Both the position numbers and the translations under genes were made by a program. Shown one piece after another: positions 55,447 through 64,000 of a stretch of 64,000 nt of DNA (the first letter of the stretch is position 1; each line of letters begins with the position of its first letter). The notes beneath the pieces were generated by a model. It saw only the letters and a program-made list of their open reading frames with translations, did not search any database and was not told the DNA's origin. The stretch is from Aralia elata (taxonomy: Eukaryota; Streptophyta; Magnoliopsida; Apiales; Araliaceae), in the NCBI GenBank assembly GCA_034770075.1, contig CM068380.1:37280695-37344694 (forward strand), read 5' to 3'.

Positions 55447-57238
55447 TGATGAGTGTGTTTTATATACACAAATTGGGTACTTTTAGCCTTAATAATTTGT
55501 AAGTCTTTAGCTATTTCATTTGGTTTTATATGTTTTCATCTTATTGTTGTGTAATGTAGTTTTGTATTACTTTTATATGTATTTATGTGCTTTTATGTGT
55601 TTTTACGTTGTTTTGTAGGTATTGAAATAAAGGCCCTTTGGATCGATGCGTTTTTGGCTTGAATCTAGCATTCCCGCTGCTTGTTTCTCCATTTGACCTA
55701 TGATTCAATCCGAATCTCTCAAAACTCAAAGAACGAAAGTTGTAGATTTTGATCTTAGCTTTTCAGAACATCCGGAATCATCCAATTTGAAGTTAGTATG
55801 AGAGAGTTATGGTCATTTTACCATCGGATTTTGCATGACTTTTACACAGCAGTTGCTTCGGGATCAATTTGAACCTTTCTCCGGCCATTATATCGATGAG
55901 CTCCAGTTATGAAAGTTGTAGAGCTACTTCTTAGCTTTCCATAGCCTACTTAATCGCCTTAATCCAAGTTCGGACGAAGAAGTTATGGTCGTTTTTCCAG
56001 AGCTCGCCGGGGCGGGAATTTCCTACACAAATTCCTCGCCGCGGCGAGAGCTCGCCGGGGCGAGAATTCTTAGGCCAAAAAGCTCGCCGGGGCGAGCTCG
56101 TCGCGGACAGCAGCAGAGTTTTTGGGTTTTTTGGTCATTTTGGAGGTGCTAAGCTAGGTTAGGGCATCCAGGGACTTATAGCAGTTGTGGAAGGCACGAA
56201 ATAGGCAAAAAATAGGAGGTAGAAATCAGCAAATCTAGAGAGAGGAAGCTACCAAATACATCCAATTAGAGGGCCAAAGTGATAAAATCAAGCTACATCA
56301 AGCAAGGTCAAAGAGCAAAAACATCAGGGATTGCAAAATCAAGGAGGAGAAGCTAGTGTTCATCTTCAACCCATCAAACATCATATGAAAATCTACAAAA
56401 GTGGTTTTATCTCTAGTTTCCTTTCTATTTTTGTATCCAACATGATGTATAAATTGAATATGATGTTATTTGTAGTTACCATGAACTAAACTCTATTTTG
56501 GTATTATAATGGATCTTGTTGTGTAGTTTACTTTGCTATGCTTCCTTGTTAGTCTTATTAGCTATTCATGGATTGTCTATTATGATTTGTGTTCAATTGC
56601 TTAATTGCCTAGCTAGCAATTACCATGATAATCCATATGAAATTGAGAAACGGATTATGGGTTTAGATCTAATTATAATAGCATGTGTTTGTATGTTCTA
56701 CATGGAGTTGGAATGTATGATTTGTGCTTAGGATAGACATATACCGAAGCACCGCTTGTAGTCATTTGAGAGCTTGAGCTTAAACCCTATTTATTTGTAA
56801 ATCACATAGACATATAGTGGTTTAGGTAATGTGGGTGTTCGTGTTTATTCTATCATTTGTGGATTATATATGATATGGACTTGGTACATCGAAAGATGGC
56901 CTTGTCTCACTTTCGTGTTCTCGACTAACAATCTGTGATAATTTATTTGGTTTAACAGGAAGTGTGTTGAGGTAGATGAATCAATGGGAGAAATTATAAT
57001 CTCATATCTTCATTATCTTTAAAGCTTTCTATTGTTCTTTTATTAATGTTATCTTTATTAATCCAAACCACCAAAAAGACAGAAAATCATTAGTTTAGAT
57101 AAGATTGAGATGATAAAAGGTTAATACTTGGAAAACACTAGTAATAATTCCTCGTGGGATCGATACTTTACTTACTCTTTATTACTTGTTGACCGCGTAT
57201 ACTTGCGCGTAAATTGTTCATATATAAATCGGACAACA
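55447..57238 (+). mobile_element. Athila-type solo LTR (1792 bp) inside Tat pol
   Basis: It starts TGATGAGTGTGTTTTATATAC and ends GGACAACA. It is flanked by TGTAC at 55442-55446 and 57239-57243. It shares blocks with the Athila LTR of this window (GAAAGTTGTAGAT near 55737; GAGAGTTATGGTCATTTTACC near 55802) but is a different subfamily. Palindromes lie at 56035-56048, 56051-56064 and 56081-56098 (perfect 8-bp arms AGCTCGCC, GG centre). ORFs inside it (for example 56516-56731) are fortuitous. Confidence 0.93.
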
Positions 57239-57243
57239 TGTAC

Positions 57244-58049
57244 GTAACTCAGAAAGCCATGAAAGGGCAGGGAATCGCAGATCAGTTGGCAGAAACCCCG
57301 TCAGGAGGGATGGAGCCGTTAGAAACTCCATCAGGAGGGATGGAGCCGTTACAACTCCTCTCCCGGGCGAAGATATATTTTGGGTGTTACATTCAAAATG
57401 TGATGACGAGGGGAAGTTTTGGAAGCTGTATTTTGATGGTGCAATGAATGCTGAGGGGGCAGGAGCCGGAGCGGTCCTGGTCTCTATCACCGGAGAGCAA
57501 TACCCTGTGGCCACTAAACTGAAATTCAGCAATTCGAACAACACCGCTGAATACGAGGGATATATCTTGGGACTCCGCTTTGCCCGCAACATGGGAGTGA
57601 AGAGACTAGCGGTGTTCGGGGATTCAGAATTGGTAATCAGACAGGCGATCGGGGAGTATAACACTAAGGAGCTTCGGTTACTTCCATACCATCGTTATGT
57701 TACCCAGTTGATGCAAGAGTTCGAAGATATCGCTTTCCGCCATATTCCCCGGGGACGGAATGATTTTGCAGATGCATTGGCAACTCTGGCCTCCTTAATC
57801 CATATAATCAAAAGAAAAGACATTCCACAGATTGAGATAGCCGTACAGAATGCCCCGGCATATGAAGAACATGTGGCAGTATTATCAGACGAGGTGGTGT
57901 TGCCAAAGCAGCCCTGGTATCACGACATAAGGGAGTACCTGAGGGATAGATCCATTCCCGACCAGGCGAGTTCGAAGATATCGCTTTTCGCTATATTCCC
58001 CGGGGACGGAATGATTTTGCAGATGCATTGGCAACTCTGGCCTCCTTAA
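57244..58049 (+). pseudogene. pol: Tat copy 2 linker and second RNase H
   Basis: Pol resumes at VTQKAMKGQGIADQLAE. A 30-bp tandem duplication (57292-57321, 57322-57351) repeats GGMEPLETPS, and a one-base loss just after it shifts the frame. The second RNase H (WKLYFDGAMNAEGAGAG, TAEYEGYILGLRFARN, FGDSELVIRQAIGEYN, RNDFADALATLAS) reads in the frame from about 57384, with catalytic Asp, Glu, Asp and Asp all visible. The frame ends at a stop inside the 251-bp duplication. Confidence 0.88.
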
Positions 58050-58218
58050 TCCATATAATCAAAAGAAAAGACATTCCACAGATTGAGATAGCCGTACAGA
58101 ATGCCCCGGCATATGAAGAACATGTGGCAGTATTATCAGACGAGGTGGTGTTGCCAAAGCAGCCCTGGTATCACGACATAAGGGAGTACCTGAGGGATAG
58201 ATCCATTCCCGACCAGGC
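57717..58218 (+). repeat. 251-bp tandem duplication in Tat copy 2
   Basis: 57717-57967 is repeated at 57968-58218 with two noticed differences (CCGCCA versus TCGCTA near the start). The length is not a multiple of three, so it shifts the frame. Copy 1 has a single unit. The GAG shared at the junction suggests slippage or microhomology repair. Confidence 0.93.
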
Positions 58219-59413
58219 GAGCCGAGCTGAGAGGATGAGGATTCAAAAGATGGCGATGAAATTTTACCTGAGTGGGGATTCACTCTACAAGAGGGATGCT
58301 GGGTTGGGACTGTTGCAATGCGTAGATAAGACACGGGCCCAAAAGATTATGAATGAAATACATGGTGGGGTGTGTGGGCCACACATGAGTGGACCAATGC
58401 TAGCCAAAAAGATCTTGAGGACAGGGCATTATTGGTTAACACTGAAAGCCGACTGCGATGATCATGTCAGACGATGTTACCAATGCCAGGCGCACGGTAA
58501 TGTGATCCATACGCCTCCCAATGAACTGCACTGTATGACCTCCCCGTGGCCATTTTCAATGTGGGGAATGGATGTAATCGGACCAATAGAGCCCAAAGCA
58601 AGCAACAGACACCGATTCATTTTCGTCATGATCGATTATTTCACCAAATGGGTAGAAGCAGCTTCTTTCCCCAAAGTAACTCAGGAGGTCATCGTCGGTT
58701 TCATCAGGAATAATGTCATTTGTCGATACGGGCAACCTGAGGTTTTGGTCTCCGATAATGCCAAGAATTTGAACAACGCCCTCATGAAGAGATTATGCGA
58801 CCAGTTTAAGATCAAACACCTCAACTCTGTCATTTACCGTCCTAAGATGAATGGGGCAGTGGAGGCTGCAAACAAGAACATCAAGAAGATCATGGCAAAA
58901 ATGTCTGCTAATCATCGGGGATGGCCGGATTTGTTACCCCTCACCCTGCTGGCATACCGAACGTCAACGCGTACTTCTACAGGAGCAACCCCTTACGCTT
59001 TGGTATATGGAATGGAGGCTGTTCTGCCAGTTGAGGTTGAAATGGCGTCCCTCAGAATAGTGATCGATGCTCAGATAAGCGAGGAGGATTGGATGCAAAG
59101 TCGATACGACCAATTGGCCCTAATTGATGAAAGGAGGGTGGCTGCTATTTGGCACGGTCAGTTATACCAACAAAGGATCTCTCAATCATACGACAAAAGG
59201 ATAAGACCTCGGAAGTTCAAGGAAAATGATTTGGTGCTAAAAAGAGTCATGCCTTGTCAAGACGAAACCAGGGGGAAGTTCGCCCCGAACTGGGAAGGAC
59301 CATTTGTGATTAAGAAAGTGCTATCCGGAGGAGCCCTCGTGTTGCAAGAAATGAATGGTGAGGTATTTCCACAACCCCTCAATTCCGACTCGGTGAAGCG
59401 GTTCTACGCTTGA
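58028..59413 (+). CDS. pol: Tat copy 2 integrase (461-codon open stretch)
   Basis: It opens inside the second duplicate (ATLASLIHIIKRKD), then shows the HHCC zinc domain (IHGGVCGPHMSG, CDDHVRRCYQCQ). The catalytic core carries D in WGMDVIGPIEPK, D in LVSDNAKNL and E in GAVEAANKNIKKIM. The C-terminal domain is WEGPFVIKKVLSGG. It ends at the same stop as copy 1. There are no lesions from about 58219 onward, so integrase itself appears intact although its upstream polyprotein is not. Start is arbitrary (GTG/TTG-type starts are not meaningful in a polyprotein). Confidence 0.9.
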   Translation: MATLASLIHIIKRKDIPQIEIAVQNAPAYEEHVAVLSDEVVLPKQPWYHDIREYLRDRSIPDQASRAERMRIQKMAMKFYLSGDSLYKRDAGLGLLQCVDKTRAQKIMNEIHGGVCGPHMSGPMLAKKILRTGHYWLTLKADCDDHVRRCYQCQAHGNVIHTPPNELHCMTSPWPFSMWGMDVIGPIEPKASNRHRFIFVMIDYFTKWVEAASFPKVTQEVIVGFIRNNVICRYGQPEVLVSDNAKNLNNALMKRLCDQFKIKHLNSVIYRPKMNGAVEAANKNIKKIMAKMSANHRGWPDLLPLTLLAYRTSTRTSTGATPYALVYGMEAVLPVEVEMASLRIVIDAQISEEDWMQSRYDQLALIDERRVAAIWHGQLYQQRISQSYDKRIRPRKFKENDLVLKRVMPCQDETRGKFAPNWEGPFVIKKVLSGGALVLQEMNGEVFPQPLNSDSVKRFYA

Positions 59414-59920
59414 ATCATCAGTTTTCCCTTTTCTTTGAGAGCGAACTACGTAGGACCTGATCTCCCAACTTGTGGGTGTACGTAGGCAGCTATCATAGTA
59501 CGGTCCGATCCCTTAAAAATAATCCTTTTCCTAACCCAAACCAATTCCCAATAGCCAGAAAAAGCCCTCCTCTACCCTCGAAGCTTTCCCGATACCAACC
59601 CTAATCAGATTCATCCCGAGTAACGTAAACCTAGCCCAACCAAACAGCCAGCCAAAATCTAAAACTCAATCCGATGAAATCGATAGGGGTACGGCAATAT
59701 CTGTCAGATCTCCATCAAGACTTGAGAAGAGAAAGAAGGCGAAATGTCAAAATCGTGGTCAACTGGATAAAATGAGGATCCAATGAAAGGCAGTGATACG
59801 ACAAAAAAGGGAAAATGACTAAATTTAAATGCATGCCTATATATATAAGTCATTTTATTACAAGATTTCTCTTTCGATAACCGATGAAACTAACATAGTC
59901 TATGCAGGAAATAAAATAAT
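59414..59920 (+). other. Tat copy 2 tail between integrase and antisense genes
   Basis: Two TACGTAGG repeats (59447-59454, 59479-59486) flank a short imperfect hairpin (59462-59478). A TATATATATA run lies near 59840. The segment is equivalent to 1-491 of copy 1. No gene. Confidence 0.75.
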
Positions 59921-61475
59921 CTACAAATCTGAAACTAGCTGAAGCAGGATGGACAAAGTGGTGGATAGATCTGAAGCATCAGCATCCCCTGCAATCTGTT
60001 GCCCTATCATATCAATGCGATCCAGTAAGGCAGTGGCTCGGCTGACAGTCCCAGAATGAGCATCTATAACTGCCCTGGTCTGAAACACAATGGCCTCTAT
60101 GTCGGCAATGGCAGCATCTCTAGCCAGAATGGCATCACCTCTCTCAACGAGAGCAGCATCCCTCTCGGCCTCAGCAGTAATCAAGGCCAAGCGGAGTCGG
60201 GTATCCTCAGTAACCCGACTTGGGACATAATCAGCTGAGATGGAGTGGTCTCTGGTATCTTCTGGGAAAATCACTCCAAAGTCATCAAAGGCCCCAGTTT
60301 GACTTAAACCAACCGGATCCGAGTCTCCTCGCAACCACTGCACGTAAGCAAATGTCTGGATGTGGCAACTCTCACTATATTCGGCAAAGATCCGGCGAGA
60401 CCAAAGATCGTATACCCGTAGTAGGTCCCTCTCTGTCTGGGATGATATAAGGAATCGGTAGGCGGCTGCACCCGTGAAAAGGTGAAAATCCTGTGTCTGA
60501 TCAAACTGCCCTGTAACCGCTAAGGGATGATAAGTCGTCACGCTCCGCAAGCCAGCGATGGGAATGAAGTCCAGGTCAGGCACGTGAGTCAAGAAACTCA
60601 TAAAGGAGCAATAACCCGAATAGACCAGTAGATGAAAGGGGTCCTCAATAACCAACAAAAATGATGTCCAGGAGGCCACATCAGTACAGTTCACGGGTCG
60701 AAACGAAAACTGCGTGGCTATGTCATGGCTGAAGCAAAACCCTTGGCGACGGAAATGGCCGATGTGACTGAGATGACTCATGAACCACACGTACAACAAA
60801 GTCGAGCTCCCTCTAAATACTCTGCCTCGGAAAGACTGACAATATGAGGCCGACATGTAGGTATCCGCCAATATCATGGGAAGAATGGTGTGATCCTCCT
60901 GAAGGGCTCGAACGGCCGCAACAACCCGCATGTCCAAATGATCGGGTTCTACGGGCAAGTACAAAATTGAGATGACACAGGCCATCAGAACGTCCACTCT
61001 CAAGGCATCCCAGCGCTCCTCGGACAAGGAAAAATCACCGAAGAAAAGACGAAAACTGTCAGGTGAGCCAAATCGGTCAATCAAGAACTGAAGGGGAACC
61101 ATATGGTCTGATGTGATCACCGGTAACAGGACAGCCCTCCGCAAACCGGTGAAAGTCAAGAATTGACGGCGCATGGAACCAACTGTAACCCTAGCACAAG
61201 GGCCATTCAAAGACAAGCAGGTGAAGCGAGCATACTCCTCGAGAGTGGGGGTCAGCTCTACTGTCCCCAACCTGAACACTTGACGGGCAGGGGCCCAATA
61301 GCTCAGAATGTCATCCACAAAGCCCGCTGACACTTGAAAGGTCAATAGGGACCAAGAATGGCCCAAAAGACCATCTGCGATGACCCTGTCAGCCGACAAT
61401 AAACTGTCCAACCAGCGGAGGAGACTGCCAACCAACCCTGTGGAAGGAATGAAATCCAAACGTACCACGACATCT
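59921..61475 (-). CDS. Antisense gene B: plant-mobile-domain-like protein with C-terminal coiled coil
   Basis: An uninterrupted frame of about 515 codons lies on the strand opposite gag-pol. The N-terminal two-thirds fits the plant mobile domain (PMD, aminotransferase-like) family: FQVSAGFVDDILSYWAPARQ, then LTPTLEEYARFTCLSLNG, and later LYVWFMSHLSHIGHF. The last 110 residues are Ala/Arg/Glu-rich (LALITAEAERDAALVERGDA) and likely coiled coil. No catalytic residues are known for PMD proteins. The start is uncertain: an ATG at 61475 is one base out of frame compared with the decayed homologue (41264), and the frame-wise first codon at 61468 is GTG. A T-rich CAG acceptor precedes it, so an upstream exon is possible. 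Confidence 0.78.
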
Positions 61476-61690
61476 GTGGAAAAATAGTATCAAAAAGACT
61501 GTACAGGGGTCATTTTCTATCCATAAATAAAAAACATGCATCGTACAAATAATAATAAGACAAATGAATTTCATAGATATAAAAGATAAAAGCTGTGCAT
61601 AAATGAGTAAATGAGTTCAGTACATAGTGCATAAAACGGAAAAAATAAATCTAAACAGGTGCAGGTACAGAAGCCCTATCCCATCCTGAT
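61476..61690 (-). other. Spacer between the two PMD genes
   Basis: 215 bp, AT-rich, ending (minus strand) in a splice-acceptor-like TTTTTCCACAG. The homologous spacer is 40999-41261. No gene. Confidence 0.55.
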
Positions 61691-63665
61691 CTAAATAAAA
61701 TCAATCTCATCTATGAAAGCGGGATCCTCGAACTGATCCCCTGGGGTCGTCGAAGTCGGAGGCCCAAAGTTCATGTCGGGGATGTATGGCTGGGCTGTGG
61801 CATCAGATGAGCTCGGGCCCGCATCATAACCCGCACCGTCAGGATCGTAGGTATAAGCATCCTCCGGAGTACGGCCCAACACCCGAAGATATAGGGACAA
61901 CTGGTCTACCTGACGGGTCAGAGTGGCGATCTGCTCGGCATGGGTAGGGCTCCGAACGCAGGCTGCCCAGTCAGTCATCATCACCGAGCCGGGGACCATA
62001 TCCCCGAGGAAGAATGTGGCCCGGGTCTGAGGACCGATGGTGCGGGGCACCCACCAAGTACGGAAAGCATCACTCGTACTAGGACCCGTAGAAAGCATCC
62101 GGCCGTCCTCCCCTGCGAGCATGATCTCTGAAGGCTGAGAATCCAGCGGCCAGGAAGTAGTGAAAGGAAGGGAATGCGGGATGCGGATCTCTCCAGTAAC
62201 GCATCTGAATGCGCGTTCCCCCAGGTACATCACCCATCCTCCAACACTCTGCAAAGTGAGGCGACGGGTGGAAAGCTCAAACTCCGGGCTAGAAGGATGC
62301 CCATCAGCAAACCCCACAGTCAGATGCTCGGAGAGGTAGGGAACCCAGACGACATCGGCAGCCGTGATCAGCTCCAGCTGGATGCGGCAGTGTGCAAAGC
62401 TGCCAGATACCGGGACCTCCTCCAAGGTGCTATGATGCCATCGCCGGCCCCGGGGATAAGTGTCCAGGCCAAGAGTGGTGACAGGCCTCAAACATGGGAG
62501 ACGCTCGTAGGCCCAGAACTGCGAACAGAAACAGTGAAAAGCATGAGTAACCGATAAATGCAGAAAAAGGAAAATAAAATGAAGGAAAGTCCAGTAAGAA
62601 GAGGGGAAGAGAAGCCTCACCAGCAGAAAATGATAGAATCCCAGCCAAGCATCTGTCTGGCCCTCCGAATGTAGACGCAGACCGTGGAGGAAATAGGCAA
62701 AGGTGAAAGACCCCCAATCATAGTCGCTGATCCGGTCCACGTCTCTGACAGCCCCTACGACGCTGAAATGAATGGTGGAGGAGTTGTTCCCTAGGAAACA
62801 ACCCCTCATAATGGTCAGGACCAAGCGTCGTAGCAGAATGTCCCGGGTGCCCTGATCCGCTGGAATAGGCAGTGCGTACAGACCCCCGACAGCATCGACA
62901 GCCAAAGCACCAGACCGAATGCTACGGGCCTTAAAGACCCGGTCCTCAGCGGCGAAGCCCAATAAAGCCCGGACCTCCGCTGGAGTGATGTCAAGATCCA
63001 GAGGGACGCGGGATCCAGTGAACTCAATGCCCGTGATGTACCTCCAGTCCCAGGGAGTTAGCACAACCTCGCAGTCAAGAAGGTGAAGAGACTGCGTCTG
63101 GTGGAACCAGCGCTCGGATAAGGCCCTCATGTAACCCCAGGGGCACTGGCGGGGAATGATGGTGAAGAAGTGACGAAAGCCCCAAGAGTCCACCACCGCC
63201 CGGTACTCACTGTGCAGAGCTGTATAGAGGGAGTAGATGTTGAACCAGTTGCCCCTCGGCTGAGTAAACTCCGGCACCTGTGGCAATCACCAAAGGGTCA
63301 GTCCAGGTAGAACGGGAATTGAGAAATTGAAAATGAAATGAGAATGGAATTGAATATACCTCATTAGCTACAAGAGATACCGAGGGGTGACGACTGAGAT
63401 CCCGACCCAAAAGATCGGGTATCTGCACAGGGGCGCCAGAAGGAGCATGATGAGTAGATGGAGCCGGTGTGCTGGAGGATGGTCCCTCTGCCACAACCTC
63501 CGGAGGTGCAGCCTCCTCAACGTCCGGATGATCGGGACGGATGACAGCCTCCGCCAAGCGGCGAGTCTGACGGGTCTGAGGAAGAACAGGGGCAGGTGCA
63601 GCCCTACGACGGCGAACACCCGATGTCCGAGACGCAGAAAAGCTACTAGGAGCGTCGGGATCCAT
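61691..63665 (-). CDS. Antisense gene A: plant-mobile-domain-like protein, three exons
   Basis: Three exons by clean GT-AG junctions: 63665-63360, 63277-62621 and 62518-61691, about 596 residues. The start ATG (MDPDAPSSFSASRTSG) is followed by a basic patch RRRR and a Pro/Ala-rich disordered head. Exon 2 holds the PMD-like core (RALSERWFHQTQSLHLLDCE, then LTPWDWRYITGIEFTGSRV). Exon 3 starts FWAYERLPCLRPV and ends with a coil (IATLTRQVDQLSLYLRV) and an acidic tail (DPAFIDEIDFI). Both introns are phase 0 and short (82 and 102 nt); the second is open if retained, which is why the frame looks continuous. Coding appears intact. It is probably a captured host-type PMD gene carried by the element. 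Confidence 0.75.
62519..62620 (-). other. Intron 2 of antisense PMD gene A
   Basis: 102 nt, donor GTGAGGCTTC, T-rich tract, acceptor GTTCGCAG. If retained it encodes a Phe/Leu-rich hydrophobic stretch unlike the flanking protein. Splicing brings FYHFLL next to FWAYE, as in other PMD proteins. Confidence 0.7.
63278..63359 (-). other. Intron 1 of antisense PMD gene A
   Basis: 82 nt, donor GTATATTC, acceptor TGATTGCCACAG. It joins SLVANE to VPEFTQP in phase 0. Confidence 0.7.
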
Positions 63666-64000
63666 AGCTGGAACATAACAGGCAAGGAGGAAGGTAAGTT
63701 CCCTTTTAATTATACCATAAATATTCCAATATTTATCGTAGAATTAATGCAACATGGTGCATGAAAAAAAAAATAAATTCGGCAGAGTTCCGTCTGTAAA
63801 ATGGACATCCCAGACATAAACCAAACACGTTTTCAATCAATCCAAGCCTCAAACAGATCAAAATTGCATTCATATGTGTAATTACAGCATGTAAAGTACC
63901 ATAATGCATGGTTTTCTTTCAAAAAAGGAACAACAGTATGTAGGACCACATCATGAGCATAAAATAGGACTCACACAGTTAATACATAGCATGTATATAC
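63666..64000 (+). other. Region upstream of antisense PMD gene A
   Basis: AT-rich, no gene seen. It should hold the promoter of gene A (minus strand) and lead to the polypurine tract and 3' LTR of Tat copy 2, which lie beyond the window. Confidence 0.5.

Larger units (their letters stand above)
47732..64000 (+). mobile_element. Tat/Ogre-lineage retrotransposon, copy 2 (3' LTR beyond right edge)
   Basis: Same family as copy 1 but in the opposite orientation. It includes LTR, primer site, leader, gag, protease, intron, RT, two RNase H domains, integrase, tail and two antisense PMD genes. Lesions are four in-frame stops in gag-protease, an Athila-type solo LTR at 55447-57238, a 30-bp and a 251-bp tandem duplication, and a one-base loss near 57351. 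Confidence 0.93.

Noticed and set aside
55447..57238. An intron in Tat pol
   Set aside because: It has TG...CA ends, a TGTAC target duplication and Athila LTR homology, and copy 1 lacks it.
60056..60450. Plus-strand ORFs inside the PMD gene region
   Set aside because: They are shadows of the longer minus-strand PMD frames and have no domain or homologue in the decayed copy.
59921..63665. PMD genes as ordinary host genes next to the element
   Set aside because: The same pair lies beside a Tat tail at 40726-44990 and copy 1 shares the sequence up to this point, so element cargo is the better explanation; the 3' LTR would settle it.

Overview
This window is a dense nest of LTR retrotransposons from a flowering-plant genome. 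Every large coding segment can be assigned to plant Ty3/gypsy (Tat/Ogre, Athila, Tekay/Del) or Ty1/copia elements. No host gene could be identified. The AT-rich background, stacked nested insertions and solo LTRs fit intergenic or pericentromeric heterochromatin of a repeat-rich dicot; the species cannot be read from the sequence.

Layout. (1) 1-10227: Tat copy 1 on the minus strand, with its 5' LTR at 8109-10227 and its 3' end beyond the left edge. It sits in a Tekay-type LTR (10228-14147). (2) 14148-15259 and 26953-27240: remnants of a Tat-like gag element, split by an Athila element (15260-26947, 5-bp target duplication GCGAT). The Athila right LTR itself carries a foreign solo LTR (23966-25825, TSD CTCGT). 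(3) 27241-about 34960: truncated minus-strand Tekay element with a second Tekay solo LTR inside it (29734-33494, TSD CAAAT). (4) About 34975-46801: minus-strand Ty1/copia element (probably SIRE-like), split by a Tekay solo LTR (35836-39728, TSD ACAAC) and by a decayed Tat remnant (40726-45510). That remnant holds a Tat solo LTR (42472-44514, TSD GAACC). (5) 46802-47731: small repeats, a tRNA-like SINE head and one unidentified coding fragment. (6) 47732-64000: Tat copy 2 on the plus strand, interrupted by an Athila-type solo LTR (55447-57238, TSD TGTAC), with its 3' LTR beyond the right edge.

How the genes work together. Tat gag-pol encodes gag with a zinc knuckle, a protease followed by a G-patch, a spliceable intron, reverse transcriptase, two RNase H domains and integrase. 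Downstream of integrase, copy 2 carries two antisense genes encoding plant-mobile-domain (PMD) proteins. The longer one has two clean GT-AG introns. A decayed version of the same PMD pair occurs at 40726-44990, so the cassette belongs to the element family rather than being a chance neighbour.

The most unusual signal is structural. Nearly every LTR family here carries arrays of short inverted repeats whose arms differ between copies yet stay complementary, some GC-rich and some AT-rich. The Athila element has a second, independent array of four covarying hairpins just upstream of its 3' LTR. Family assignments come from protein motifs and element architecture read by eye; no database search was run.
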